Shown: positions 26,618 through 35,562, counted from the stretch's first letter. The stretch: DNA of 41,191 nucleotides from Enterococcus raffinosus (GCF_018917525.1 NZ_JAHLOS010000037.1:1-41191); one strand, 5' to 3'. Notes: a model not told the origin generated them from the letters alone. Numbers and translations: made by a program.

Positions 26618-27454
26618 ATGATAAAAGCCATTTTTTTTGATATTGACGGGACTTTGATCACAAGTGATTCAAAAGTATTGGATAGCACCAGAGAAGCGAT
26701 TCGTCTGGCGCAAAAACAGGGGATTTTCTGCGGAGTCGCGACCGGACGAGGGCCTGTGAGGATCGAGGAACGAATTGAACAGCTGCCTTTGGACGTCTTT
26801 GTGTTGTACAACGGCCAACTGGTGTACACGCGAGAAAAGGATATTTACCAGCGTCCATTTTCTGCTGAGACATTGCAGCGGATCGTGAACTTTGCCGATG
26901 ATGAACACCGGCAGATCATTTTTGGCGGACGTCGAAGAATGGATGGCAGCCATTTAATGAAATGGTCCCAAAATTCTTTATTAAAAAAAATCGCCAGCTG
27001 GATGCCGAAATGGTTTCCAGTTAGACCGACGAGAAGATTGTTGCAATCCTTCAGTCCAAATCGTCAAAAGGGGCGGTATAAGAAGCTATCGATTTTACAG
27101 GAACCGATTTATCAATGTGTGCTTTTCAGCGCAGAAACTGAAGCACAACGCTTGCAAGAATTATTGCCGGATTGCTCATTTCAGCGGTCCAATCCTTATT
27201 CGGTTGACATCGTTCCCAAGAATGGCTCGAAGTATCGTGGTATTTTGGAGTTTACGAAAGCGGCTGGGATTACGCCTGAAGAGGTAATGGTTTTTGGTGA
27301 TCACTATAACGATATTGAAATGATCAAAAAAGTCGGTATCGGAGTAGCGATGGGGAATGGACTGGATGAGGTCAAGGAACAAGCGGATTATGTTACCGTA
27401 ACGAATGAGAATGACGGCATTTATCAAGCAATGAAGTATTTCAATATCATTTAA
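26618..27454 (+). CDS. Cof-type HAD hydrolase
   Basis: 278-residue HAD subfamily IIB phosphatase. Motif I DIDGTL at 8-13, motif II VATGR near 40-44, motif III K in KNGSKYRG and motif IV GDHYNDIEM near 226-234. The Cof cap lies between. Members remove phosphate from sugar phosphates, FMN or pyridoxal phosphate; no specific substrate can be named. A basic insert around residues 105-155 (GGRRRMDG..., KWFPVRPTRRLLQSF) lies in the cap. Confidence 0.88.
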   Translation: MIKAIFFDIDGTLITSDSKVLDSTREAIRLAQKQGIFCGVATGRGPVRIEERIEQLPLDVFVLYNGQLVYTREKDIYQRPFSAETLQRIVNFADDEHRQIIFGGRRRMDGSHLMKWSQNSLLKKIASWMPKWFPVRPTRRLLQSFSPNRQKGRYKKLSILQEPIYQCVLFSAETEAQRLQELLPDCSFQRSNPYSVDIVPKNGSKYRGILEFTKAAGITPEEVMVFGDHYNDIEMIKKVGIGVAMGNGLDEVKEQADYVTVTNENDGIYQAMKYFNII

Positions 27455-27466
27455 AGAGGGATAAGT

Positions 27467-27982
27467 ATGTCAAAAGAACCATATCAAATGGCTAAAGAAT
27501 TTCATGAAACCTTTGCGCCAGCGCCACCGACTTTACCAAAAGCTTTTTCTAAAGAACGCGGGGGCTTCCGCGCAGGATTTAAAGCTGAAGAGATCGTCGA
27601 ATTCTTGTATGGCGTTGCAGAAGGTGATGAAGCAGAGTTTAAGGAGTTAGTCGAACGGCTCCATGAAAGTGTTGATCAGGCGAAGGAAAAAGTTTTAGCA
27701 AAAGCCGAAACGGTGGAAGATCCGTTGATTGCCGAAGTTGACGCTTTGACCGATTTGCTTTATTTTACGTATGGCTCATTTGCCTTGATTGGCGTCGATC
27801 CTCAACCGATTTTTGAAATCGTTCATCGGGCGAATATGGGAAAACTCTTTCCTGATGGGAAGCCGCGGTATCATCCGGTGACTAACAAAGTAATGAAGCC
27901 GGAGGATTGGCAGCAAAAATACGCACCTGAACCATTGATCAAAGAAGAAATAGACAGACAAAAAGGAAAAGCCGAAAAGTAA
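27467..27982 (+). CDS. MazG-like all-alpha NTP pyrophosphohydrolase
   Basis: 171-residue helical protein of the all-alpha NTP pyrophosphatase superfamily (HisE/MazG/DR2231-like). Metal-binding acidic helices are visible: KAEEIVEFLYGV (two glutamates, ~38-49) and EVDALTDLLYFTYG (ExxxxTD pattern, ~90-103). Likely cleaves non-canonical or excess nucleoside triphosphates to monophosphate plus pyrophosphate. Third gene of the DUF72-HAD operon. Its stop codon is in the loop of the terminator hairpin. Confidence 0.75.
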   Translation: MSKEPYQMAKEFHETFAPAPPTLPKAFSKERGGFRAGFKAEEIVEFLYGVAEGDEAEFKELVERLHESVDQAKEKVLAKAETVEDPLIAEVDALTDLLYFTYGSFALIGVDPQPIFEIVHRANMGKLFPDGKPRYHPVTNKVMKPEDWQQKYAPEPLIKEEIDRQKGKAEK

Positions 27983-27998
27983 CGGCTTTTCCTTTTTT
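27961..27998. terminator. Bidirectional terminator
   Basis: AAAAGGAAAAGCCG (27961-27974) pairs with CGGCTTTTCCTTTT (27983-27996). The left arm is coding (KGKAEK) and the TAA stop is in the loop. Shared with the convergent aspartokinase gene. Confidence 0.88.
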
Positions 27999-29349
27999 AA
28001 TCAAAAAATGTGTAATAAAGCGAACGCACAGCTAAGCGTTCTTGCTCACTGCGAATGGCGAAGATAATACTGCGTTCATCGGCGCCTTGAGAGATCATTC
28101 GCAGGTTGACATTTTTACGAGCTAGAGCAGCGGTGCTGTCAGAAGTCGTTCCTGGTCGTTCTCGCATGCCTTCACCAACCAGTGCCACCACGGACAGTCC
28201 ATGCTCAATCGACAGCTGATCTGGTTTGATTTTTTCTTCGATCTGCTTCATTAACTCTGCTTCGATATCACGGGTTAACTGGCGTTCTCTCAGAATGATC
28301 GAGATATCATCAATTCCTGATGGCATATGCTCAAAGCAAATGTTTAAATCTTCAAGAATTTGCAGGATTCGCCGTACGATACCGACTTCTCGGTTTAACA
28401 AATATTTGCCAACCGTTATGCCACAGAAGCCGCCATCACTGGCTACTCCTACTACTTCATTTCGGCTAACATTCTCAAAGGATTTCTTGATTAATGTCCC
28501 TTGGCACTCCGGATTATTGGTGTTTTTAATAATCACAGGAATCTGTGCTTTAAAGGCCGGCATCAAGGCTTCGTCGTGAAAAACGGTAAAGCCGGCGTAA
28601 GTTAATTCGCGAATCTCACGATAAGTAGCATATTCAATCAGTTCAGGATCATGGATATATTTGGGACTGGCCGCGAAAATACCGTCCACATCCGTGAAGT
28701 TCTCGTAAAGGTCGACCTTTAAACCTGCTGCAACGATCGAACCGGTAATATCCGATCCGCCTCGAGAGAAGGTACAAAGATGGCCGTCAGTTGTGTAACC
28801 AAAGAACCCTGGGATAATCAGGATGTCTTCAGAATCACGCCATTGATAGATTTTTTCATAGGATTCCTCTAGAATCCGAGCGTTTTGCGGTTCATTGGAG
28901 ACCGTGATGCCTAATTCTTTTGGATTGATGTAGCGAGCACGGACACCATTTTTTTGGAAACATGCTGCGACTAATTGGGCATTTAAATTCTCTCCACTGG
29001 CTAAAAAGCTGTCTAAGGCATAAGGATCGGCTTCGTCAAAGTTTTCCTGCAACTGCCTTAATTCAGCGCTAAAAGTATTTTCAATATCGTCATCGACCTG
29101 AAATTCTGCCGCGATCTCGGTATAACGCGCGACGATTTCACGGATCAACTCGTCAGTATCGTGTTTGTATACAACAGCATTATAAAATTGAATCAATAAG
29201 TCGGTGACTTTTTTGTCTTTATTGGTTCGCTTTCCTGGAGCAGAAACCACCACGAAACGGCGGCCGGAGTCGCCTGTCACGATCGATAAGACTTTTTTTA
29301 GTTGTTCAGCTGAAGCTACGGAGCTCCCGCCAAATTTGATCACTTTCAC
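27997..29349 (-). CDS. lysC: Aspartate kinase
   Basis: 450-residue aspartokinase, first step of the aspartate family (lysine, threonine, methionine, diaminopimelate for the wall). KFGGSS at 5-10 starts the kinase domain (1-300; FSRGGSDITGS contains the substrate site), and two ACT regulatory regions follow (~310-450; VVALVGEGMRERPGTTSDS). Feedback by lysine or threonine is expected but not decided by the sequence. A GTG at 29349 is the likely start: GAGGTGAT is its ribosome binding site, and the GTG within that site is not the start. Own promoter; leader only ~25 nt, so no lysine riboswitch. Confidence 0.93.
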   Translation of the reverse strand: MKVIKFGGSSVASAEQLKKVLSIVTGDSGRRFVVVSAPGKRTNKDKKVTDLLIQFYNAVVYKHDTDELIREIVARYTEIAAEFQVDDDIENTFSAELRQLQENFDEADPYALDSFLASGENLNAQLVAACFQKNGVRARYINPKELGITVSNEPQNARILEESYEKIYQWRDSEDILIIPGFFGYTTDGHLCTFSRGGSDITGSIVAAGLKVDLYENFTDVDGIFAASPKYIHDPELIEYATYREIRELTYAGFTVFHDEALMPAFKAQIPVIIKNTNNPECQGTLIKKSFENVSRNEVVGVASDGGFCGITVGKYLLNREVGIVRRILQILEDLNICFEHMPSGIDDISIILRERQLTRDIEAELMKQIEEKIKPDQLSIEHGLSVVALVGEGMRERPGTTSDSTAALARKNVNLRMISQGADERSIIFAIRSEQERLAVRSLYYTFFD

Positions 29350-29666
29350 TTTAATCACCTCTTATTTTAATGTGGCTTTAATATTATCTGAAAAGTCATA
29401 CAATTTCAAGGGGATTTGTCGCTTTCCCAAACAGAAAATTTAATAAAATTACACTTTTCTTAAATTTATTGCAATTGAAGCAGTTCGCAAAAAATGCTAG
29501 TATGAGGAGTGACTGTGCGATAAACATTTCTAAAGGGATTTCGAAACTAGCTAGTGAAGAGAAAAGTCTTTTGTGTTATAATCTACGTTAGATGTTTTCG
29601 CCAAAAACTGATATTAATGAACCATTAAATAAAACTGAATCTGGATAGTTGAAAGGAAAATCATAC
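29350..29666. promoter_or_regulatory. Divergent lysC-ezrA intergenic region with three promoters
   Basis: Minus strand, for lysC: TTGAAA (29404-29409), 17 nt, TAATAT (29381-29386). Plus strand, for ezrA: P1 TTGAAG (29475-29480), 17 nt, TAGTAT (29498-29503), with a TGC extension; P2 extended -10 TGTTATAAT (29574-29582). No gene or riboswitch is seen in these 317 bases. Confidence 0.65.
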
Positions 29667-31388
29667 ATGGGAAGTAATGTAATCATAGGGATCGTTATCG
29701 GCTTGGTCATTTTGGCTGCCGTTTTATACTTGATTGGTTATCTGATGAAGAAAAAAAATCAAGAACGCTTAAAAGAACTTGATAAAAGGAAAGAAGCGTT
29801 ATTCGATCTTCCTGTCGTGGAAGAGGTCGATGAAGTGAAAAAAATGCACCTTGTCGGCCAAAGTCAAAATACTTTCCGTGAATGGAATCAAAAATGGACA
29901 GATGTTTCGACGAAATCTTTTGCTGAGCTTGAAAGTCAAATCTTTGAAGTTGAAAGTCAAAATGAAACCTTCCGTTTTATGAAGGGAAAATCGGCGATCG
30001 AAAGTGCTGAGCGTACGATGACTGAGATGGAAGAGGAAGTCGAAGGAATCCGTACAGGGTTGAAGGAATTACGCGAGACTGAAGAACGTAATTCATTAGC
30101 CGTTCAACAAGCTCTTGATGTTTTTGAAGAATTGAAAAAGGATCTGAAGGAAAAGAAAGACAGCTTTGGACCTGCTTTACCTGAGATTCAAAAACAAGTA
30201 AAAAATGTAGAAATCGAATTTACGCAATTCGTTACTTTGAATACTTCAGGTGATCCGATCGAAGCTCGAGAAGTATTGGATGATGCAGAGAAGCATACGT
30301 ATGAAGTACAAGAAACGATGCAAAAGGTTCCTGCTATTTATGAAGATTTAGAAAAAACCTTCCCAGGCCAGATCGATGAACTAGAAAAAACTTATAAGAA
30401 AATGATGGCTGACAATTTTGTTTTACCAGAGGATGATTTCGAGGAACGTCTGGATAAAGTCAAGAAGCATGTTGAACGTTCATTAGAAGATCTAGAAAAA
30501 ATCGAGTTAGGTACTGTGGAAACTGCCAATAAAGAAACGGCTGAATTGATCGATGATTTGTATGTCGTATTGGAAAAAGAATTTGAAGCCAAAAAATATG
30601 TCTTAACCAATCGTAAAACGATCGGTGAGTACATTACTCATGCGGCTCACAACAACCACCAATTGATGGTCGAGTTGGACCACACCTCTCAGAGCTATGC
30701 ATTGAACAACAATGAGTTGGGACGTGCCCGCGGATTCCAAACAGAGATCGAAGAACTGGAACGTCGCAACCGCAATATGGAACCACAGATTGATAAACAT
30801 GAATTAGCCTTTTCTGAAGTTCAAGTGTTCTATAAGGATGCTTTCAAAGTCTTGGACGATATTGAAACGAAACAAGTTGAGATTGATGATGACTTACACG
30901 ATTTGCGTAAAGGTGAAAAAGAAGCTTCTGAGAAAATCGAGAAGTATGAATTCCGTTTACGCAATCTAAAACGCTATGTCGAACAACAACGTTTACCTGG
31001 TTTGCCTGGGGATTACTTAGAATTCTTCTTCGTAGCAACGGATCGTGTGGAAGAGTTAAGCAAATCATTAAACAAGATTCGGATCAATATGCAGGACATT
31101 AATAAACTTGTGAGTCTTTGTGATGAGGACATGGAATTGTTGGATCAAAAGACCTACGACTTAGTGGATGCCGCAGCGTTGACAGAGCAAATGATGCAAT
31201 ATGCGAACCGTTACCGTCATACTCATCCTGAAATCAAGAGTGCGATTGAGAACAGTTTGGAACTGTTCAACAGAGAATATCGTTACCAAGATGCCTTGGA
31301 TGAGATTGGGACTGCGCTAGAACGAGTTGAACCTGGTGCTTTTAAACGGATTGAAGATTTCTATTTTAACAACCGAGATTTAGTCTAA
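29667..31388 (+). CDS. ezrA: Septation ring formation regulator EzrA
   Basis: 573-residue membrane-anchored cell-division protein. One N-terminal membrane helix (VIIGIVIGLVILAAVLYLIGYL, ~4-26, split here for length: VIIGIVIGL then VILAAVLYLIGYL), then a cytoplasmic part made of long spectrin-like coiled coils to the end. EzrA restrains FtsZ ring placement and links to penicillin-binding proteins. Composition is rich in Glu/Lys/Leu heptads (ELEKTYKKMM, IEELERRNRNME). The ATG at 29667 follows GAAAGGAAAATC. Single gene ended by a terminator; two promoters upstream suggest several inputs. Confidence 0.95.
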   Translation: MGSNVIIGIVIGLVILAAVLYLIGYLMKKKNQERLKELDKRKEALFDLPVVEEVDEVKKMHLVGQSQNTFREWNQKWTDVSTKSFAELESQIFEVESQNETFRFMKGKSAIESAERTMTEMEEEVEGIRTGLKELRETEERNSLAVQQALDVFEELKKDLKEKKDSFGPALPEIQKQVKNVEIEFTQFVTLNTSGDPIEAREVLDDAEKHTYEVQETMQKVPAIYEDLEKTFPGQIDELEKTYKKMMADNFVLPEDDFEERLDKVKKHVERSLEDLEKIELGTVETANKETAELIDDLYVVLEKEFEAKKYVLTNRKTIGEYITHAAHNNHQLMVELDHTSQSYALNNNELGRARGFQTEIEELERRNRNMEPQIDKHELAFSEVQVFYKDAFKVLDDIETKQVEIDDDLHDLRKGEKEASEKIEKYEFRLRNLKRYVEQQRLPGLPGDYLEFFFVATDRVEELSKSLNKIRINMQDINKLVSLCDEDMELLDQKTYDLVDAAALTEQMMQYANRYRHTHPEIKSAIENSLELFNREYRYQDALDEIGTALERVEPGAFKRIEDFYFNNRDLV

Positions 31389-31413
31389 GCTGAGCGATTT
31401 GCTCAGCTTTTTT
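31387..31413 (+). terminator. Terminator of ezrA
   Basis: AAGCTGAGC pairs with GCTCAGCTT around GATTT, followed by Ts. Confidence 0.9.
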
Positions 31414-31498
31414 ACTTTATTTAGGAGAAAAGAAGTTCAACGTTATTGGCAACTATTAAGGAAGAGGTTATGAAACTCTTCTTATTTGTAAGGATTAC

Positions 31499-31527
31499 TT
31501 GAAGTGTTATGGCATTCTCGCTATAAT
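31499..31527 (+). promoter_or_regulatory. Promoter of the desulfurase-thiI operon
   Basis: TTGAAG (31499-31504), 17-nt spacer, perfect -10 TATAAT (31522-31527), 30 nt before the ATG. Confidence 0.8.
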
Positions 31528-31557
31528 AGGAAAGAATTTTTGAAGGAAGGTCGAAGA

Positions 31558-32700
31558 ATGATTTATTTTGATAATAGTGCGACGACGACAATTTATCCAT
31601 CCGCACTTGATACATATGTAAAAACGAGTCAACGCATTATGGGGAATCCCTCTAGTCTGCATGACTTAGGCACACAGGCAAATCGTTTGCTGCAGCAAGC
31701 GCGAAAACAAACGGCGGACTTGCTGAATGTGAAAGCCAATGAAATCTATTTTACCAGCGGCGGTACGGAAGGTGATAACTGGGTACTGAAAGGTACTGCG
31801 ATTGCTAAGCGAGAATACGGCAATCATCTCATTATTTCCAGTGTTGAGCATCCGGCTGTCAGTCGAACAGCCGAACAACTAAAAGAACTTGGATTCGAAG
31901 TAAGTATCGCACCAGTTGATCAAAATGGATTTGTAAAAGTCGAGCAGTTGGCTAAGCTGATTCGCCCGGAAACGATTTTAGTTTCGGTTATGGGTGTCAA
32001 CAATGAGATGGGAGCCATTCAACCGATCGAAGCGATTAGCAAAGTGTTGGAAGACCATCCCACGATCCATTTTCATGTGGATGCGGTACAAGCGATCGGC
32101 AAAGTTGAGCAGGAAAAATGGCTGACAGCACGGGTTGATTTTGCTACTTTTTCCGCCCATAAGTTTCACGGCCCTCGTGGCGTGGGTTTTATTTATTGGA
32201 AGGAAGGCAAGAAACTGGCACCGTTGTTAAATGGCGGCGGGCAAGAAAGCGGACAGCGGGCAACAACAGAAAATCTTCCTGCTATCGTCGCGATGAGCCG
32301 CGCTTTGCGCCTACACCTTGAGAAAAAGGCAGAACGACCAAACCACACAGCAGTTATTCGTCAATACTTAAAAGAAGCGTTAGCAAGCTATGAGAAGGTA
32401 ACGATCTTCTCTGGCGACGAGAATTTTGCGCCGCATATTTTAACGTTTGGAATTAAAGGGATTCGCGGGGAAGTCTTGGTCCATGCCTTGGAAGAAAAAC
32501 AAATTTTCGTGTCAACGACGAGTGCTTGTTCAAGTCGTAAAAAGGTCGATAGCTCGACATTACATGCCATGGGAGTCCCTCATGACATTGCCACGACGGC
32601 AATCCGAGTTAGTTTAGATGAAGCCAATACCATGGCCGAAGCAGAGCAATTCATGGTGATATTCAACCATCTTTACGACAAATTTTCGAAGATCAATTAA
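31558..32700 (+). CDS. nifZ: Cysteine desulfurase (NifZ/IscS-like)
   Basis: 380-residue PLP enzyme that takes sulfur from cysteine as a bound persulfide. PLP lysine K202 in FSAHKFHGPRG, substrate region SSVEHPAV (H98), VDAVQAIGK, and the persulfide cysteine C324 in TSACSSRKK. Its place directly upstream of thiI matches the Bacillus NifZ-ThiI pair, in which this desulfurase supplies sulfur for 4-thiouridine in tRNA rather than general Fe-S assembly. Start ATG 31558 after GAAGGAAGG. 99 nt to thiI with no clear promoter between. Confidence 0.92.
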   Translation: MIYFDNSATTTIYPSALDTYVKTSQRIMGNPSSLHDLGTQANRLLQQARKQTADLLNVKANEIYFTSGGTEGDNWVLKGTAIAKREYGNHLIISSVEHPAVSRTAEQLKELGFEVSIAPVDQNGFVKVEQLAKLIRPETILVSVMGVNNEMGAIQPIEAISKVLEDHPTIHFHVDAVQAIGKVEQEKWLTARVDFATFSAHKFHGPRGVGFIYWKEGKKLAPLLNGGGQESGQRATTENLPAIVAMSRALRLHLEKKAERPNHTAVIRQYLKEALASYEKVTIFSGDENFAPHILTFGIKGIRGEVLVHALEEKQIFVSTTSACSSRKKVDSSTLHAMGVPHDIATTAIRVSLDEANTMAEAEQFMVIFNHLYDKFSKIN

Positions 32701-32799
32701 GAACGCTTCATGTAAATAGAGATTATGGATGACCGTTGAAGCATTAAAAAGTAAAGAGAAACAAGTCGAGAACTGATACTATAACTAAGGAGAATGATC

Positions 32800-34008
32800 G
32801 TGCAATATACTGAAATTATGGTGCGCTACGGAGAGTTATCTACCAAGGGAAAGAACCGCCGCAGTTTTATCATGCGACTCGCACAAAATGTTCGCGGGGC
32901 GCTGGCAGAATTTCCTAATTTGAAGATTCACGCCGATCGCGACCGAATGCATATTTTATTAAATGGTGAAGACAGCCGTTTGGTATTACCTAAATTAGAA
33001 AAGGTGTTTGGAATTCAAACCTTCTCACCAAGTATTCGCGTAGAGAAAAAACTCGATGATTTGAAGCAAATGACTCAGCAAATCATGCAAGAGATTTATA
33101 CGGGAAAAGAAACTTTTAAGATTACTGCTAAGCGTAGTGATCATCACTTTGATTTAGATAGTCATGGAATCCAGCAATATCTAGGAGATGCAGTAATGGA
33201 TGTTTGTCCGGATATCAAAGCACAAATGAAGCGTCCGGATATTAATTTGCGGGTAGAAATTCGCCGTGATGGGGCTTATCTTTCTTATGAAACGATCAAA
33301 GGAGCCGGTGGGCTGCCGGTTGGGACCAGTGGTCGCGGGATGTTAATGCTGTCTGGCGGGATCGATTCCCCCGTTGCTGGCTATTTAGCGATGAAACGCG
33401 GAGTGGAGATTGAGGCTGTTCACTTTGCCAGTCCGCCCTATACTAGCGAGCAGGCGTTGCAAAAGGCCAAGGATTTGACAGAAAAATTAACGCCCTATGT
33501 TGGCGGAATCCAATTTATCGAGGTTCCTTTTACTGAAATTCAGGAAGAGATCAAAGCCCACAGTCCACAAGGCTATTGGATGACATTAACTCGTCGGATG
33601 ATGCTGCGATTAACAGATGCGATTCGCGAGATGCGTCATGGATTAGTCATTATCAATGGGGAATCACTGGGCCAAGTAGCCTCACAGACATTGCATAGTA
33701 TGGTAGCCATCAATGAAGTAACAACTACACCAATTATCCGACCAGTTGTGACAATGGATAAAACTGAAATCATTGAACTAGCTGAAAAGATCGATACCTT
33801 TGAGTTGGCCATTCAGCCATTTGAAGATTGCTGTACGATTTTTGCGCCACCTCAGCCTAAGACACGACCAAAGCTGGATAAGGTTTTAGAGTTAGAGGAA
33901 CGTTTCGACATTGAGGGATTAATGGCCCGCTGTTTAGCTGGATTGAAGATTGAAGAAATCACTCCTGCTCGGGCAGAAAAAAACGAAGAGTTCGCAGACT
34001 TTTTATAA
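32800..34008 (+). CDS. thiI: tRNA 4-thiouridine synthase ThiI
   Basis: 402-residue tRNA sulfurtransferase making s4U8. N-terminal ferredoxin-like domain, THUMP domain (~60-165; [19 protein letters not shown]) and C-terminal PP-loop ATPase with SGGIDSP (185-191). It lacks the rhodanese extension of the E. coli enzyme, as is usual in Gram-positives, so sulfur comes from the partner desulfurase. A GTG at 32800 is preferred (AAGGAG 7 nt upstream, good match to ThiI N-termini [12 protein letters not shown]); the ATG at 32794 touches the ribosome binding site. Confidence 0.94.
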   Translation: MQYTEIMVRYGELSTKGKNRRSFIMRLAQNVRGALAEFPNLKIHADRDRMHILLNGEDSRLVLPKLEKVFGIQTFSPSIRVEKKLDDLKQMTQQIMQEIYTGKETFKITAKRSDHHFDLDSHGIQQYLGDAVMDVCPDIKAQMKRPDINLRVEIRRDGAYLSYETIKGAGGLPVGTSGRGMLMLSGGIDSPVAGYLAMKRGVEIEAVHFASPPYTSEQALQKAKDLTEKLTPYVGGIQFIEVPFTEIQEEIKAHSPQGYWMTLTRRMMLRLTDAIREMRHGLVIINGESLGQVASQTLHSMVAINEVTTTPIIRPVVTMDKTEIIELAEKIDTFELAIQPFEDCCTIFAPPQPKTRPKLDKVLELEERFDIEGLMARCLAGLKIEEITPARAEKNEEFADFL

Positions 34009-34014
34009 TAATTT

Positions 34015-34049
34015 TGAGCAAGAAAGTGTACTTTCTTGCTCTTTTTTTT
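34015..34049 (+). terminator. Terminator of the desulfurase-thiI operon
   Basis: GAGCAAGAAAG pairs with CTTTCTTGCTC around TGTA, followed by eight Ts. Confidence 0.92.
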
Positions 34050-34057
34050 GTAAAAGA

Positions 34058-34109
34058 TTGTTATTGGTTTTTCTACATGTTAAAATCGTTTATGTGAAGT
34101 AATTAACAA
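34058..34109 (+). promoter_or_regulatory. Promoter and candidate Rex operator of rex
   Basis: TTGTTA (34058-34063), 17-nt spacer, TAAAAT (34081-34086). ATGTGAAGTAATTAACAA (34092-34109) matches the Rex operator consensus TTGTGAA-N4-TTCACAA at all but two positions and covers the start site. Autoregulation by Rex, released when NADH is high, is inferred. It is over 540 bp from the rex start codon. Confidence 0.6.
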
Positions 34110-34111
34110 AC

Positions 34112-34652
34112 AAGAGTTCATAGACTAATATACAGCGAGAGAATCGACCTAATTTTTTGCTAAAAAAATGATTATACTAAAACGAACAAGGATGTCAGTT
34201 CAGCTTTTCGCAGTATTATAGCTCATAAGAAATAGAAAGCTATGCTCAAAACAAGCAAAAGAACTGTTTAGCAGAATGATATACGGCGTGAGAATCAGCC
34301 TAATTTTTTGAAAAAAATTATTACATTAAAACGAACAAGGATGTCAGTTCAGCTTTTCGCAGTATCTATAGCTCATAAGAAATAGAAAGCTATGCTCAAA
34401 ACGAGCAAAAGAACTGTTTAGCAGAATGATATACGGCGAGAGAATCGACCTAATTTTTTGCTAAAAAAATTATTACACTAAAACGAACAAGGATGTCAGT
34501 TCAGCTTTTCGCAGTATCTATAGCTCATAAGAAATAGAAAGCTATGCTCAAAACAAGCAAAAGAACTGTTTAGCAGAATGATATACGGCGAGAGAATCAG
34601 CCTAATTTTTTGAAAAAAAATTATTACATTAAAACGAACAAGGAGAAAAAAC
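34112..34652 (+). repeat. Tandem ~150-bp repeat array in the rex leader
   Basis: Three full units and a partial one, bounded at GCGAGAGAATC: 34135-34285 (151), 34286-34435 (150), 34436-34587 (152), 34588-34652 (ends in the rex ribosome binding site). A decayed unit edge precedes from about 34112. Each full unit contains CAGTTC...TTTT.GC pairing GC.AAAA.GAACTG (outer stems 34196/34261, 34345/34411, 34497/34563), an inner TATAGCT/AGCTATG stem, and an AT-rich near-palindrome (AATTTTTT...AAAAAATT). Units 1 and 3 share one AT-rich variant (TCGACC...TTGCT), units 2 and 4 another (TCAGCC...TTGAA). No protein is encoded. Confidence 0.95.
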
Positions 34653-35288
34653 ATGGAGCGAATCATTCAAAAACCCCAACTATCGAAAGCGACAACTAAA
34701 AGACTGTCTTTGTATTTACGTTGTTTGAAAGGATTGGAGAAAAATGGTGTTACTCGCATCAAGTCTTCTGAGCTCAGCAAAATGACTCAGGTGGGATCTG
34801 CGACGATTCGTCGTGATTTTTCTCATTTTGGAGAGCTTGGCCGCAGCGGCTACGGCTACGATGTCAACGACTTGATTAAGGTTTTTAGCGACATGCTGGA
34901 AACGAAGGAAGAAAAACGGATCGCATTGATTGGCTGCGGGAACTTAGGCCAAGCGCTGTTAAATAATAATTTTCGCCGTAATGAAAATTTGAATATCGTT
35001 TGTGCATTTGATAACGATCCGGAAAAGGTTGGTAAAGAACTTTGTGGATATCGTATCCATTCGATTGATGAGATGGATGAAGTATTGGCAGAAGAAAAGA
35101 TCACCGTTGCCATCTCAACAGTTCCCAGTCAAAATGCTCAAGCAGCAATTGATCAGGTGGTTGCAAATGGAGTCACGGCCATTTTAAATTTTGCGCCAGA
35201 TCCTTTAAAGGTGCCGGATAATGTCCATGTCCATTATATTGATTTAACCTCAGAATTGCAGACATTGATCTATTTTGATGGTCAGTAG
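34653..35288 (+). CDS. rex: Redox-sensing repressor Rex
   Basis: 211-residue NAD(H)-responsive repressor. Winged-helix DNA-binding domain at ~8-80 (ELSKMTQVGSATIRRDFSHF, GELGRSGYGY) and Rossmann domain with GCGNLG at 94-99, then D in AFDNDPEKVG that contacts the adenosine ribose; a C-terminal swapped helix follows. It represses fermentation and NADH-oxidising genes until NADH rises. AAGGAG 8 nt before the ATG comes from the last, partial repeat unit. The very long repeat-filled leader is not usual for rex. Confidence 0.95.
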   Translation: MERIIQKPQLSKATTKRLSLYLRCLKGLEKNGVTRIKSSELSKMTQVGSATIRRDFSHFGELGRSGYGYDVNDLIKVFSDMLETKEEKRIALIGCGNLGQALLNNNFRRNENLNIVCAFDNDPEKVGKELCGYRIHSIDEMDEVLAEEKITVAISTVPSQNAQAAIDQVVANGVTAILNFAPDPLKVPDNVHVHYIDLTSELQTLIYFDGQ

Positions 35289-35291
35289 GAC

Positions 35292-35320
35292 TTTACAAGT
35301 TTCCGACTTCATTGTAGAAT
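35292..35320 (+). promoter_or_regulatory. Promoter of the valS T-box transcript
   Basis: TTTACA (35292-35297), 17-nt spacer, TAGAAT (35315-35320), directly after the rex stop codon. Confidence 0.65.
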
Positions 35321-35324
35321 GAGT

Positions 35325-35561
35325 CAGACGATGATCAAGAGGAGTACATGAGTAACAAAGTCCTAGAGAGAAGATGCACGGCTGAAACATCTTCACTTTG
35401 ACTTATGGAAGGTAGCTTGGGAGTTTTGCGATCTGAAAGCAGTATGAGCGCACGGCACATGTCCGTTATAGCATGCTTGAGCGGCAGAGTCCTTCTCTGC
35501 AATTTAGGTGGTACCGCGTAATTTACGTCCTAGAACACAGTTGTGTTCTAGGATTTTTTTT
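35325..35561 (+). promoter_or_regulatory. T-box riboswitch (valine) of valS
   Basis: The T-box antiterminator bulge GGTGGTACCGCG is at 35507-35518 and can pair its flank (ACGTCCT) against the terminator CCTAGAACAC/GTGTTCTAGG plus T run (35528-35561). Stem I lies upstream; GTA at 35412-35414 in GGAAGGTAGCTT is the likely specifier, a valine codon that agrees with the downstream valS. Uncharged tRNA-Val would allow read-through. Specifier choice is by position and is less certain than the T-box call. Confidence 0.9.
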
Positions 35562-35562
35562 C

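Noticed and set aside
29350-29380. Lysine riboswitch or T-box before the aspartokinase gene
   Set aside because: The promoter leaves a leader of only about 25 nt and no such motif is present.
34191-34540. Small reading frames starting at the ATG of each rex-leader repeat (MSVQLFAV...)
   Set aside because: They stop after 9-14 codons, differ between units and the AAGG is too close to the ATG for translation.
34112-34652. CRISPR array
   Set aside because: Units are ~150 bp and nearly identical throughout; there are no short repeats with unique spacers and no cas genes.
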